Of a stretch of DNA of 64,000 bases, positions 1 to 12,510 are shown piece by piece. The position numbers and the translations under genes were made by a program. The notes below the pieces were generated by a model. It saw only the letters and a list, made by a program, of their open reading frames with translations. It was not told the DNA's origin and did not search any database. Within the stretch, counting starts at the first letter, position 1. Each line of letters begins with the position of its first letter. Location of the stretch: NCBI GenBank assembly GCA_963575745.1, contig CAUYUJ010003377.1, forward strand, positions 1 to 64,000, written 5' to 3'. This DNA comes from Prorocentrum cordatum. Its lineage: Eukaryota > Sar > Dinophyceae > Prorocentrales > Prorocentraceae.

Positions 1-1480
1 GAGGAGGAGGAGGAGGAAGAGGAGGAGGAGGAGGAGGAGGAGGAGGAGGAGGAGAAGGAAGAGGAGGAGAGGAAGCAGGGGGAGGGGGAGAATTGCGCTC
101 ACTAACGGTCCTGCCGCATGGCCCTGTCGCACGGTCGTAACGTGGGCAAACTGAACTGGTGATAATCCCACAGTAATGCCACACGCTCGTGATTGCGGAA
201 GCTGGTGTGGCGACACCATCATGGCCATGCTCAGCGTTTTGATGCTGTTGCTAATCAACTTGACATGATAGCAACTTCGATCCCCGCAACTTCCAAGGTG
301 ATTGTCAAGTTCGACCCCCGCGCCTTCCCCACATGTGAATCCCTGTGGGCTGGGATAAAAAAATAGAGAAGGGAAAGGGGGGGCACCTTCATTACCACCC
401 CTTCTGGGTAATGCACATTGGGGTCTCGCCTAAACGGCAGGCTCACCAGACGCTCGTCGTGCAAGGGGGGCGCTTACCGCCACGGAGAAGTAGACCTGTG
501 CGGGCATCTGATGGTGACTGTGGGACGAGACTGCGTCCTGCAGTATCAATGCTACATATCAGGTTCATGTTTGGTCATCGCTTCCCCATCCTCCTCACTC
601 CTCCGCCTCCTCCTCGCTCCCCCTCGCTCCTCCTTGCATTCCTCCTCCTCCTCCTCCACCTCCTCCTCTCCTCTCCTCTCCTCCTCCTCCTCCTCATCCT
701 CCTCCTCCTCCTCCTCCTCCTCCTCTTCCCTCCTCCTCCTCCTCCTCCTCCTCCTCCTCCTCCTCCTCTCCTCCTGCTCCTCCTCGTCCTCCTCCTCAGC
801 CGTCCTCCTCGCTACTCCTCCTGCGACCCCCTCGCTCCTCCTCCTCCTCGTCCTCTCCGCCTCGGCTTCCTGCGTCCCACATTCCACCTCCTCCTACACT
901 AGCCCTCCCTCCCTTACACCCTTCCCCCTCATGTTACAAGACACCTTGGACAACTGCCTTGTGCAAGAGCTGATGGCTAAGTAGAAGCTTCGCCGTGACT
1001 CGGCCTCCCCCCTCCCTTCTCCCTCGCTCCCCCCCCCCGCCCGTGCGCTCCCCGCGCGCACAGCAGGGGATGGGGGAGAAGGACAAGGACCAAAGCAAAC
1101 CAAGCATGCATCAACGGTGCGGCAGCACGCCCTCCTCCTCCTCCTCCTCCTCCTTCTCCTCCTCCTCCTCCTCCTCCCACCCCAAGCCGCCTAGTCACAA
1201 GTCCCCGCATGCGTGTTTCTTCTCTGCGGGATGGCGCCACCCTTAACAGACGCGCGCCCCCGTGGGTCTGCCCTTCCGGCGAGACTCCTGAGCTGCAAGC
1301 TGCAAGGGCAGGAATTCCACCCTTCTGGCCTTCTAGCTATAAGAGAATCAAAGACGCAACGTCAGAAAGTTCGAGGGAGGAGGAGGAGGAGGAGGACGCG
1401 GAGGAGGAGGAGGCGGAGGAGGAGGCGGAGGAGGAGGAGACGGAGGAGGAGGAGGAGGAGGAGGAAAAGGAGCGAAGCAG
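1..1480. repeat. GAG/CTC trinucleotide tracts with spacer
   Basis: (GAG)n lies at 1-75, (CTC)n at 583-870 and 1133-1185, and (GAG)n at 1374-1480. The spacer at 76-580 is ordinary mixed sequence in which I see no gene. Glu- or Leu/Ser-rich frames here are artefacts of the triplets. Confidence 0.85.
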
Positions 1481-1870
1481 AGAGGAGGGGGGGATCGCAG
1501 CCTCCTGGGGAGCCCTCGTCGCCACGTCTCGATTCGCCTTGAGATCCTGGTCAGAACGCGCTCCAGGAAATGTCCAGGGGTTGACTCTGAAGGAGGAGAC
1601 TGGAGGCTGGAGACTGCACCTGTGTCGTCCCAGGGACGGCCCTGCGCGCGACTACGGTGTGGCGCCGGGGCGCGGGCATCACTCGAACGTCGCATGTCGC
1701 ATTCTGGCTGAAGGATGGAGAATCTCGCTCGCACTGGCTTGTGAACCAGTTGGACGAACGAGGTGTCTGTCTGATCGCGGCGCAGAACCAGTGGGGGCGC
1801 CCCCGACTCCGTCTGGGGGCGCCCTGGACTCTTGGGCCAGGCCAGACGGCCTCACGGCGTGGCGGCCCGC

Positions 1871-1957
1871 TCGGCAGGGGGCGCGGCTGGCGGCCACGGC
1901 CTGCGCCGCCATGCACAGGTCCACGACGGCCATCCGCGAGAGGTCCCGCTTCTGCAG
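1871..1957 (-). CDS. Predicted internal exon, helical-repeat protein
   Basis: It encodes LQKRDLSRMAVVDLCMAAQA then VAASRAPCR with nearly complete GC3. Two acceptors are possible (AG|CTG at 1957 or AG|AAG at 1951); neither is AG|G. A GC donor follows TGCCGA. It is the most 3' exon of the series in this window, so the gene probably continues beyond position 1. Confidence 0.45.
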
Positions 1958-2039
1958 CTGCCGGCGCCCACCCCCCACCCCCCAGACCCCCGCGAGTCAT
2001 GAGTACAACACGCCAAGAGGTGTGCCTCTAGTTTCGGCA

Positions 2040-3560
2040 ACTCTGCGGAGGCCCTTCGCGGGCCCCAGGACCGTCAAAAGACGACTCGGGATGCGTACCC
2101 TGACCCGGGGAATGGGTCGAGACCTTTCGGGGTCGGCGCTGGGAGACAAATCATGACGCCGGGCGTCTGGGTCTCTCTCGAATCCCCGCCCCACAACCAA
2201 CCCCCACGCACGCGCCGAGGTTGCGCCCCACAACCACCCGCCCGAGACTGGCGACTGGCGCGCTCTCTTCCGGCACCGCCGCGGGGATTGCTCAACCTGT
2301 CACGAGCAACGATCGCGGCTTTCCGATGCCGCGGGTCGTCCAATGTCGGCCGTCAGGCCTTTGCAGTCATGACGCCGGGCATCTTGGCCTCCCTCGAGCC
2401 CCCCCCCCCCCGCGCACGCGCCGAGGTCGGCGGAGCTCGGCCACGCAAGGGCCCGCAGGCCGTGGCCGGGCGGCGGCACGCAGGAGGAAGGGCCCCGCCG
2501 TGCTTCTGCGGAAGGTCCGGCGTGCCGTGGCGGCTGTCGGGTGGGCGGTAATCCCAGACCCCCTCGCGTTGTGAAAAAATCGCGGCGGGAAGGCTTTTCG
2601 CTATTTTCCGCCTCGGGGGGCCCTTGATCAATAACCGGTCCCGGGGAAGGGGTCCAGACTTCTGGGGGTCGACGCTAGGAGAAAATCATGACGTCGGGCC
2701 ATGTCGGGATCTGGGAATGGGTGGTGGCCTAAATCGGGGGTTGAAGAAAACAGGGCCCCAACGGGGACCTGTAAGGCCACTTTGGGGGTCAGCAGGGGCC
2801 CTAAAGGGCCCCGTTGGGGCCCTCTTCTCCACCCCCCATTCAGCTCCCCCCCCACCATGGCAATCTGGCCGAGACTGGCGACTGGCGCTTTGGCATCCAG
2901 CACCGCGTGGATCGCTCAATCTGGGACGAGCAACGATCGCGGCTTGCCGATACCGCGGGTCGTCCAATGTCGGCCGACTCTGGTCCGCCTGGCGGCGTTC
3001 AGAAGAACGCCCGGGCCAGTGGCGCCGCCGGGCCGACACGGCGTGAGTCCTGCCGCAGGCAAGAGCCACCTGTGGTGCGTGGCTTGCCGATCGCTGCATT
3101 TCGACACGGCATTGGCGGCCTGCGCGCCTTGATCTGGCCCCCATCCCCCCCCTGCGCCCCAGAAGCTGCGCACCAAAGACCACTCCGACGAAGGGCAAAT
3201 TGCACAGCTGGACCAAGGACAGAAAAACATCCTCCAAGACCATGAGACCCTCCGCTGGCCAAAACACACTGAACATCCAAGGGCACCCTCCCCTGCATGC
3301 ACAAGATCACCCAAGAAACACGAACACTGGGATACCCTCCCCGAACCGACCTCGATCTTCTACCTCGGTCCGACAGTACTGAGACATCCGACGTCGTGCG
3401 TTTCCCCGAAGGGGACCCTCGGAGGCCTCGACCCCTTCCCAGGGACCAGCTTTCCATCCAGTCTTCTTTTGCGGACGGTCCCTACGCCTGGCAGGGACCT
3501 CGAGAAGCCGACCACGGCGCAAAACCCTCCGCCGAGACTTCTTCGACGACAGACCCAAGT
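2040..3560. repeat. Cluster of dispersed repeats
   Basis: Minus-strand SINE-like copies lie at about 2040-2170 and 2582-2705 and a plus copy at about 3385-3560. Between them a second repeat occurs twice (2300-2360 and 2925-2985), with GAGCAACGATCGCGGCTT and GCGGGTCGTCCAATGTCGGC. A third family (CAGAAAAACATCC to CCCCGAACCGACCTCGAT) is at 3220-3380. No gene is supported. Confidence 0.5.
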
Positions 3561-3889
3561 TTTCTGTGACGCGCAAACCAACATTCCGTTGTGATGCTGT
3601 GCGGCGCGAGGAGGCGTGCTCGGGGATCTACTGAATCGGGTCAATGCAGACCCGGGCCAGTCAGGCCGTGCAGCATCCTGCAGGGATCTGGCGCTCTGAC
3701 TGGCCCGCGTTTGCATGGACCCCCGCCCCATGGGCCCCGACCTGCGTCTGCGACCTGCGTGGCTGGGTCCGGGCTCCCCACCCCCCCCGCGCCCCCCGAA
3801 GGCCGCGCACCGCAGGCCACTCCGGCGAAGGTTCACTCTCATGCGGCCCCAGACCGCCGAGAGCTGTGATCTGTGTACGACGTGGGCCC

Positions 3890-5010
3890 CAGGCCGCCAC
3901 GAAGCCCAAGAGAGGCCCCAAGGCGGTCCCCAACACGCTTCAGAACCGCCTCCAGGAGGCTTCGCCAGGCCCCCAAGCAGCTACCAATACGCCGACAAGA
4001 ACCCCCACATAGTGCCCAACAAGCCCACGACGTCTCAACCGTGGACTCCACGACTACCCTGGGAGTCGGCGGAATGGCGCAAGCCTCGTGAATCCGCCCG
4101 CCCACCGGGCTGAGGGGCGTGTGGGATGTAACTACGAGAGCTCCTGGCGGTGCTTTAATGTGTAATCTCCCCCGTAGGCCTCCGCCATTCCGCCGCCCGG
4201 TTGCGCCCAAGCCCCTTTTCGGTCCCCAAGAAGCCTCCACAACGGCTTCCAAGACGAGCTGGATTTTCAAATCGCTCTGAGGACGCCTCCAGGGTGCATT
4301 TTGGCGCCGTTTCGGCCCCGTCGGGGCCCTTTCCTGGCCTCCAAAATGCGCTCTTAGGGGCCTTCGAGAGCACCTTTTGTGGCCCGCCCTCGCCGAAAAG
4401 CTGGAAGGCCAAAAGAGATTGTAAAATGACTCATTTGTTACACGATTTTCGCTTCCCGGGGCTGACCCCGACGCTTCTTACAACTGTCTTTCGGGCTCGT
4501 CTGGGGCATTATTTATTCTTCGTCTTTCAAATTTGGACACCATCTTTGGGCGCGCTCCTGGCTCCATTTTGAAAGATTCGGGGCCCCACTTGGGCCCCCA
4601 AACGGACCCAAAACAGCCTAGAACTGGCCCGGTTTTTAGTGGAAGACGAACGGGGCGGCCCACGAAGCTGCAAAAAGGGCCTCGAGACGACCCAAATGGG
4701 CCCTAAGACGGCCCCAGAACAACCCAAGTGGGCTCCAAGATCGCCCCAAAACGGCCCAAGAGGCCGCCAAAAAGGCGCCAATATTGCCCAAGAGGGTCCC
4801 ACTGCGGCCCAAGAGGCCCCAAGGACGGCTCAAGAGGGGCCCAACATGAGGAGCCCGAACAAACTTTTCGAGCCCTCCGCCCCAAGAGGTCCAACAGGAG
4901 GCCCCACGAACCCCAAGAAATCCCAAGAGGCCCCCAAGAAGCCCGAAAACGCCCCCGAAAGGCCCAGAAGAGGCCCCAGCACGATCCCCAAGAGGGCCCG
5001 AGAGACTTCA
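3890..5010 (+). repeat. Degenerate CCCAAGAGG/GGCCCCAAAACGG short-unit repeat
   Basis: Irregular units of about 13-15 bp built on GGCCCAAGAGGCCCC. The minus strand reads as Trp/Gly/Leu-rich ORFs by chance. An island at about 4150-4480 is less repetitive but has no gene. Confidence 0.6.
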
Positions 5011-5129
5011 CTGGTCCCCGAATGGTACCATTGAAGCCTACATACTCAAGAAGCACCTAAGAGGCATCCCGGAGACTTGCGGACACAGACTGTCATGGTT
5101 CACGCCTGATCTACCTGTGTCGTCGTCCA

Positions 5130-5160
<31 letters not shown>

Positions 5161-6302
5161 GTCATCGTCGTCGTCGTCGTCGTCATCGCTGTCGTTCCCT
5201 GTGTCACCCCTATTGCATCCTCTCTGTCCTCCTCCTCCTCCTTCTCCTCCTCTTTCTCTTCCTCCTCCTCCTCCTCCTCCTCCTCTTTCTCCTCCTCTTT
5301 CTCCTCCTCCTCCTCGTCCCCCTCATCCTCCTCATCCTCATGCTTCTCCTTCTCTTCGAACCCCACTCACTTCGATCGATATGCCGCAGGGATGCACATG
5401 ACGCTCACGATACTACCTCGGTACTACTTGAGGCATGCCGATTGCACCAACGTAAACACACAGTATCCAGATGCATTCGCAAGGCATTCCACGCATTCCC
5501 GAGCAGCATCCAAGAGGCTTCGGAACCCACCAGCCAGGCACGAAGGCCACTAGATCTCGGGAATTGTGTCCAATGTGCTATAGCATGAAGCCACATGACG
5601 CCGCACGCCATGCCTGAGTTCACGCCCAAGCAGAACATGACGTCCGAGACAAACATCGACCCAGACGCCTGCATGCATCGTCAGAACCTCGACCCCCTAT
5701 CTGGGATCTACAACTCGTGCTGCACCTTACATACACCTGCTCCCACACCTACGTTGCTTGTGGACTCGATCCAGGATCAATGTTGGACGCTCCTGGGCTT
5801 CACGTGGGTCCCAAAACAGGATCTAAACCAGCCCGATGCTCAACGGCATTCCGACGGAGTTACGGCCCAGCACGGACGTGCTGTCGCTTCGGCCGTTCAA
5901 CGCCCGCCTGAGCCGCATAGGTCCGTGCTTGGCTCTTTTTGGGCAACGTTCGGGCCGTTTTGGGATGATTTTGGGCAGTGTTCGGGCTACTTCTGGCCTC
6001 CTGGTGTGGATAGTAAACAAGGGCCCAGAGAGCCAACGTCCATATGGCTGATCCGTCTGTACTGATGACGGGACGACGACCAAACGGCAAATCTACTATC
6101 GATCAGCCACGCGGCATTCTTGACCCTAACAAGCTATGGGTTGGGAACAACAATGGAACGCGGGCAAAAACAATAAAACACACCTGCGGGGGGTCTTGCA
6201 TGATGTTCTGAACATGTTCATGCCGTCGTGGAGCCGTCTTCGCCTCGTGCGGCGAGAAATGGAGTGGGCAGGCGGTGAATGCGAAGCGTCTTGAATATGT
6301 GT

Positions 6303-6338
<36 letters not shown>

Positions 6339-6600
6339 ATGTACAGATATTGAATACATACACACAGACACCCGCCGACGAATGTTGCATGTGCCTTCAA
6401 GGGGGACGGCGGTGTAAAAGTCGCCGGCTTGCGGTTGTGATGTATGGACCGTCATTCTCCCCTGAGGCACAGGAACAATCTATTAGAGGGTGTCTGTGTA
6501 TTTCCCAACCATCCTGTGGTGTTGAATCCTCGTTTTGAAAAGACAGCGCCCCGCGTCACTCCTCCCGCTGCCCCCTCCCTCCTCCATCTTCATCGTCATC
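5010..6600. other. GTC/CTC tracts then unannotatable spacer
   Basis: (GTC)n lies at 5118-5200, (CTC)n at 5227-5345 and (TA)n at 6303-6335. The 5350-6300 stretch is mixed-composition DNA with no coding bias, no recognised repeat and no gene that I can support. Confidence 0.5.
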
Positions 6601-6603
6601 ACC

Positions 6604-7550
6604 CGTTTCGGCACACCCCTCACACGTTTCGTGGCCCCATAGGGAGCTCCACCTAACGTCCCAGTTGCGCAGTCCGCATGGCGGCGCCGCCCAATTTTGG
6701 CACACCCCTCACACGTGTTCGCGGCCGCATAAGGAGCTCCATCTAAGGTCCCAGTGGCGCAGTCCGCATGGCGGCGCCGCCCCATGGTGGCACACCCCTC
6801 ACACGTTTCGTGGCCCCATAGGGAGCTCCACCTATGGTCCCAGTGGTGCGGTCCGCATGGCGGCGCCGCCCCATTTTGGCACAACCCTTCCCACGTTTCG
6901 TGGCCGCATAAGGAGCTCCACCTAAGGTCCCAGTGGCGCAGTCCGCATGGCGGCGCCGCCACATTTTGGCACACCTCTCACACGTTTTCGCGGCCGCAGA
7001 GGGAGCTCCACCGAAGGTCCCAGTGGCGCAGTCCGCATGGCGGCGCCGCCCCATTTTGGCACACCTCTCACATGTTTCGTGGCCCCATAGGGAGCTCCCC
7101 CCAAGGTCCCAGTTGCGCAGTCCGCATGGCGGCGCCGCCCAATCCCGGTACACCCCTCACACGTCTCGTGACACCATAGGGAGCTCCACCGAAGGTCCCA
7201 GTGGCGCAGTCCGCATGGCGGCGCCGCCCTATGGTGGAACACCCCTCACACGTTTCGTGGTCCCACAGGGAGTTCCCCCCAAGGTCCCAGTTGCGCAGTC
7301 CGCATGGCGGCACCGCCCAATTTTGGCACACCCCTCACGTTTCGCGGCCGCGTCGGGAGCTCCACCGAAGGTCCCAGTGGCGCAGTCCGCAGGGCGGCGC
7401 CGCCCCATTTTGGAACACCTCTCACACGTTTCTTGGCCCCATGCAGGGGGCTCCACATCAGGCCCCAGTAGCAGCGCCCGCATGGCGGCCCCGCCCCATT
7501 TCAGCACACTCTTCACGCGCTTCGTGGCCCCATAAAGAGATCCACCGAAG
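6604..7550 (+). repeat. 90-bp satellite, about ten copies
   Basis: Units of 87-90 bp repeat from AGTCCGCATGGCGGCGCCGC (positions 6671, 6761, 6850, 6940, 7030, 7119, 7208, 7297, 7384, about 7474). Each unit contains the palindrome GGCGGCGCCGCC. A period divisible by three leaves long frames open on both strands; these are not genes. Confidence 0.9.
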
Positions 7551-7599
7551 GCAATACTAACAACGACGGTATTCACAACTGCATACGGTTGGGTCCTTC

Positions 7600-8190
7600 G
7601 CCAGGCTAATTTTTTGGTGGCGGACTTTCTCCGGGACCAGTTTCTTCTTTTCTGACTGCCCGGGGGCCTGGCAGGGCCCCCAAGCCGAAAAGGGCGACAG
7701 ACTTTCCGTCGTGCACTTTCCGCCCCGCGAGGCCTGGGAACATCGTTCCCCAAGCCTCCAGAAGCCTCGAGCTGGCCGCCCCCAGAAAGCCTGCCGAGGC
7801 TCCCTTGGGCAAATTCACAAGACGATGAACAACAAAAACAATCGTCGAATCTAGATTCTCGAAAACCGTGGCGACGGGCACCTCCAGGAGAGCAACGAAA
7901 GCCTCCGACGCGACGATGTCGGCGTTGTCGTCGATCCTGTATTCTCGAGCTTCGAGGCCTCGAACCTAGAACCTTGAATCTCGGTCCTCGATCTTGAGGA
8001 GGAGCAAGAAGACGAGGAGAAGGATGACGACAGGATGGCCCAAATTCCGACTTGCTTCTTTATTGTTTCGCATCATGGACACTGGAAGTCTGGACCTCTT
8101 CCCCTGGACCGGGTTTTCACCCTGAGCTGTCTTTATCTATTCTTGGGCCTGGCCAGGGACGCCGAAAGCAGCGTCAAACCTTACGCCGAG
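7600..8190 (+). repeat. Two diverged SINE-like copies with spacer
   Basis: Copies at about 7600-7730 and 8035-8190 share CCGGGACCAGTTT- and CCTGGACCGGGTTTTCA-type cores. The spacer between them has several TCTCGA/CTCGAACCT words but no gene. Confidence 0.35.
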
Positions 8191-8338
8191 AGTTGTGCTT
8201 TACGACGCGCGGTCTCGGGACGAGGAGGAGGAGGAGGAGGAGGAGGAGGAGGAGGAAGCAGAACCCTCGAACCTCGAAGCCTCGAGCTCCGCAGCCTGGC
8301 TGGGGGCGCGCCCCCCCGGGGGCCTCCGCCACGGCCGC

Positions 8339-8401
8339 CTCGGAGCAGCGCCTGCCCACCCAGCCGGGCCGCGAGCAGGCCCAGAGCAGCAGGCTGAGGT
8401 C
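8339..8401 (-). CDS. Predicted internal exon, helical-repeat protein
   Basis: The exon is 63 nt with acceptor GGCGAG|GAC and donor GAG|GC. It encodes DLSLLLWACSRPGWVGRRCS. 'DLSlLLWAcSR' is the core of an OPR/heptatricopeptide-type helix. GC3 is complete. An upstream extension in frame (VGARGE) is possible if another acceptor is used. Confidence 0.5.
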
Positions 8402-9146
8402 CTCGCCGCGGGCGCCCACGGCGGCGACGGCGACGCGGAGGACGACGACGGCGACGGCGGCGGTGCCGACGAGGGACGGCGGACGGCGACCTGTAGGAGC
8501 AGGGCCGAAGTGCGAGGAACGAGGCTCGAAGATCCAAATCAAATCGCTGGGTGCTTCGGGCACTCCCTGCCCTTCCGGAAACCTCCGGAGACCTCCGTGC
8601 GACGAGGAGGACGACTGACGACGACCACGACGGCGACGGACGACGCACGACGGCCGACGACGGACGATGCCGACCCGATGGACGAGGAGGAGGAGGAGGA
8701 AGAGGAGGACCCAGGTTCGAAGGTCCATTTTGTATGGAGTTGTTCTGTTATCTTTGGGCATCCAGGCGGGCAGACACGCCATTGAGAAAGCGACTTGACG
8801 AGCGAACGAACACCCCTTTGTGGTTCACCGTGCCCGCCGTGCCCACAAACATCCTAGGAACGATAGCACACGCCATCCCCAAAGCACAGAACCAATCTGG
8901 CCTCTCCATCAAAACTAGGTGGGGGGCTAAGTCGAGGCACTCGCAGGACTGCTTGCGCGCCTTGTTATTCGACGTACCCGCTGGCCCACTCCCAAGGAGC
9001 GAAAGGTATGACAAATGCTGTCGTCGTGATCACCACACGACGCAGAGACCTTCGGAACCCTCGAGAGAAGATGAGAGAAGCCTCCCCAAACGCAGACCTC
9101 TGGTGGTTTCCCCAAAGGTTCCAGGGTCGGTGGACTACACACACAC

Positions 9147-9182
<36 letters not shown>

Positions 9183-10100
9183 CAGAGGTACCTTGGGCAA
9201 GAGTGGCCTTTGGTGCGCGGCCTGAGGGTGGCGCAGGCGGGGGGCTAAGCCCAAGCGCGCAAGCCGCTGCTATGGCATCGGACTCGGCGACTGGGAGATC
9301 CCCGTGGCCCCGCAGGAAATGACACTCCGGCGAAGGGTCACTCTGTCATGGCAGACTTCGGAAACCCTGAAGCCAAAAACGTGTTCATCTCTTGGGGGCG
9401 CATCGTTCACTTCCGGCACCTTCCGCCGCCCTTCCGCCGGCTTCCGCCAGCGGAGGCGGCCTCGTTTTACGTTCGCCGACCTTCCAGCGCCCTTCCGCCG
9501 TCTTCCGCCGCGGAAGAGATGACAACACCTTCTCTTCTCGAAGGCAAGGCACTTTTAGAAACGCCCCACATGAAGTCGGCGGCGTCACTGCCGTCCGTTC
9601 CTCATCTGGTCGTCGCCGTGTCCTGTCGGCGAAAGCCAGCGGCGCAGGCGCTTCTCCGCCTCCGCCGCGGCGTTCTCTGTTGGTCAGCTTGGGCTGGCGA
9701 CCAAGTCTCGCCCGGCAATGTTGGGTTGGCTCTCCTTCTGTGTCGTCGCTTTCGGTCTTGGTTCGTCTATATAGCCGTCATGGTGAATCGCTGGTCAAAC
9801 TCTACGAGGCCGCGGCGCTTGGGAGGGATATCAAAAAAGTTAGCGCCTCGGGCACGCGACCCCTGGAGCCCAAATGGCCCACAGCCACGGACTCACCATA
9901 AACCTGCAAGGTTTTCGGACCCCGGCCAGGTAGACGCCACCACGCCTTACGCGAGGCTTACGCGAACCGCCAGCGGGCAGCTTGCCGGACGGCGTAACGC
10001 TCCAGACTCGGATCGGCCAGGACGGGCGCAATCAATCATACGGCCACGTCCTGAGGGATATGCCTGAAGTTTTCACCACATGCCTACCCAGAGCCACAAC
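8402..10100. other. Repeat-rich spacer
   Basis: Contains GAC/GAG triplets (8430-8710), (CA)n at 9137-9181, and a dispersed element at 9190-9350 (GTGGCCTTTGGTGCGCGGCC) related to sequence near 40750-40880. Inverted CTTCCGCC/GGCGGAAG words are at 9420-9510. No gene is supported. Confidence 0.4.
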
Positions 10101-10385
10101 TCAAGCTACTTTCTTGGCAAGCTTGGGCTGGCGGCCAACTTTGGTCCAATTGCCCCGCTGATCCAGGATGGAAGATTGTAGTCGTTGTTCGGATGGTATG
10201 GTCGTTTTTGTTGTTGTTGCTGCCCTTGGCGGGCCTGACGTCCTGGGACGTCCAGGCCTGACGTCCTCCTGATCCTCCTCCTGATCCTCCTTCTCCTCCT
10301 GCGCCACCTCATTCCCCTCCTCCGTCTCCAGTTCCTTCTTCTTCTGCTCCCCACCCTCCACCTCTTTGCCCCCCTCCTCCTCCGC

Positions 10386-10441
10386 AGGCGCAAACGGGCC
10401 AGCAGGTCCTTGTCCGGAAACTCTGATATCCTGGCCTCGAC
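10386..10441 (-). CDS. Possible internal exon
   Basis: The acceptor is CGCGCAG|GTC after a pyrimidine-rich stretch. It encodes VEARISEFPDKDLLARLRLR before running into a GAG tract. Codon bias is weaker than at the other exons (ATA, TTT, TTG present). The end is arbitrary. Confidence 0.28.
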
Positions 10442-10769
10442 CTGCGCGCGAGGCAGGACGGACGGGCGGACGAGGGAGGGGGGGCAACCCTCCCCTCCTG
10501 AGCATTTTCTCAGGGTGGAGGGCTCAAAGTGAAATCCAGATGAGCTTTTGTACCTCGAAACCAATCCGTCCTGTGATTCACCTTTTGCAGTTTCAAGCCT
10601 CGAACATCCATCGAAACGGCATTTCAGATTTCACTTTTTGCCCTCCGTCCACAGAAAATGCTCGGCCCCCACCCGCCTCGCTCCAAGGACCTCCCGCACC
10701 CCTCAACGAGAGCCCAGCGGCTGGCTTTCCAGAGTCTGGGCATGCGGGGGACGCCCTGGGAGGGGCTAG

Positions 10770-11452
10770 GACGACAACGACGACGACGAGGACGACGACG
10801 ACGACGAGGACGACGAAGACAAGGAGGACGACGACGTCGACGAGGACGACAACGACGGCGACGGCCACGTCCTTGTTTGGTCGGCTTGAGGCGCCGGGTG
10901 CAGCGACGCCCCAACGGCCCAACCTGTGGGCCGCTGGAGCGTCTGTGCGCCGAGATCCTTCGCTGAGCTCCTCCTCGGCCGACCGAACCACGTGGCATAC
11001 GTGTATATACGTACACGTCGTTCATGTCTAATCGTGTTCATTTCTAATTGTGTTCATTTCTGATGGTTCCTGGCCCCCTTGTGGCCCGGAAGAGGCCCAG
11101 CATAGAACAATTACAAATCAAACGAGATTGGCCCCCCCAAAAAATCAAAAGAACTTCCGAAAACCTAGAAATGAGCAATGTGTATCTGTACATATGTATG
11201 TATATATATATATATATAAAATCAGAATGAGGGGGCCGAACGGTCATTCACTGTCCCTGGGTGCGTGGCTGAAGTGGAATTCCGCGGTGCGGATTATTGT
11301 TGTTGTTGTCGTTTGTCGTTTGTCGTTTGTCGTTTGTTGTTTGTTGTTGTTGTTGTTGTTGTTGTTAGTGTTGTTGTTGTTGATGTTGATGATGATGTTG
11401 TTGTTGTTGTTGGTGTTGTTGTTGTTGTTGTCGTTGTTGTTGTTGTTGAACA
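10770..11452. repeat. GAC tract, spacer and GTT tract
   Basis: (GAC)n lies at 10772-10868, a short TA tract at 11200-11218 and (GTT)n at 11295-11452 leading into the AT-rich element. The spacer holds no gene that I can support. Confidence 0.7.
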
Positions 11453-12207
11453 TTATTTATTCTAAAGAATAATTATTGTTGGGCCCCCTGGTGCGCGCCC
11501 CCCCTGCGCCGCCTAGGCCGCAGCTACATTTTCATCATTTTCGTGAGGAAGCCTCAGAAAAGAGGGTGTGTACAGGATCCGGTTGTTTTGTTGTAATCCG
11601 CTTTCCCTTGCAAAAAACAATAGAAAATGACATTTCTTGTTCTAATATAATCAAATTTCAAGAATCCCTTGCAAAAAATAAGGTAAAGTGGACATTCGCG
11701 CGCGCAAGACGAAATCCTTCCAAAACCTTAGTGTTCGCAGCGATTTTAACATAAAAACATCAAAAAACCAATGGTTTTTCAACAAAAAATGTCAAAATCT
11801 CATCCCGCGCGCTCTTGCGGATTCGTAGGAAACCCAACACTTTTTAAACATTTCTGTCAAACGGGCTTTTGCGAGCAACTTTTTCGAACTTCTGCGACAA
11901 CGGTTGCGCACCTGCCAGGGCCATCATCCCTGTCAAATAATACCATGCGGGACACATTCGTTTTTTCTTCGCGCGCGCACGCCGTCGTCGTCGGCCGCGG
12001 GGCCCTGAATAGTAGCCACGGTCGTCCGCATGCCACGAAGTGAAGTGTCCGAACGTCATAGGGCGGGAAGCTGGGTGTGGGTGGTGGCGAAGAGTCGTTT
12101 GGAAATTTGGTAGAGCTTGAACCGGCCCCCCCACAAAGTGGGGGTATTGCCCGCCTCCTATGAAAACCCTGGCACTGGTGAGAACGGAGTGTCCCCACGT
12201 GCTAGTA

Positions 12208-12231
<24 letters not shown>
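11433..12231 (+). mobile_element. AT-rich element, copy A
   Basis: About 800 bp, clearly AT-richer than its surroundings, bounded on both sides by (GTT)n. A second copy in reverse orientation lies at 23.9-24.7 kb with very high identity over the shared part. The left end has a small palindrome around ATTCTAAAGAAT. Internally there are two GCGCGCGC stretches and two copies of TTGCAAAAAA. Short frames are present (for example MSKSHPARSCGFVGNP) but no protein family is recognised. It looks like a non-autonomous mobile unit or recent segmental duplicate. I see no convincing terminal inverted repeat. Confidence 0.6.
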
Positions 12232-12259
<28 letters not shown>

Positions 12260-12510
12260 TGTTGTCGTCGTCCCACCCGCACCCGCCCCGCGCGACCCAC
12301 CCGCGACCCACCCCGCGACCCACCCGCGACCCACCCGCGACCCACCCCGCGACCCACCCGCGACCCACCCGCGACCCACCCCGCGACCCACCCCGCGACC
12401 CGCCCGCGGCCCACCGCGACCCACCCGCGACCACCCGCGACCCACCCGCGACCCACCCGCGACCCACCCGCGACCCACCCCGCGACCCACCCGCGACCCA
12501 CCTTCGACCC
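12208..12510 (+). repeat. (GTT)n followed by CGACCCACCCG decamer array
   Basis: GTT triplets at 12208-12258 give way to about 20 copies of a 10-11 bp CGACCCACCC unit, open in all frames. Confidence 0.85.

Noticed and set aside
552-887. Glu/Arg-, Leu- and Ser-rich ORFs over GAG/CTC tracts (also near 1.4, 13.2, 21.9, 38.2 and 47.2 kb)
   Set aside because: They exist only because triplet repeats lack stop codons; there is no non-repetitive coding sequence on either side.
4527-5056. Trp/Gly/Leu-rich minus ORFs resembling membrane protein
   Set aside because: Arise from the CCCAAGAGG short-unit repeat; overlapping frames all look alike.
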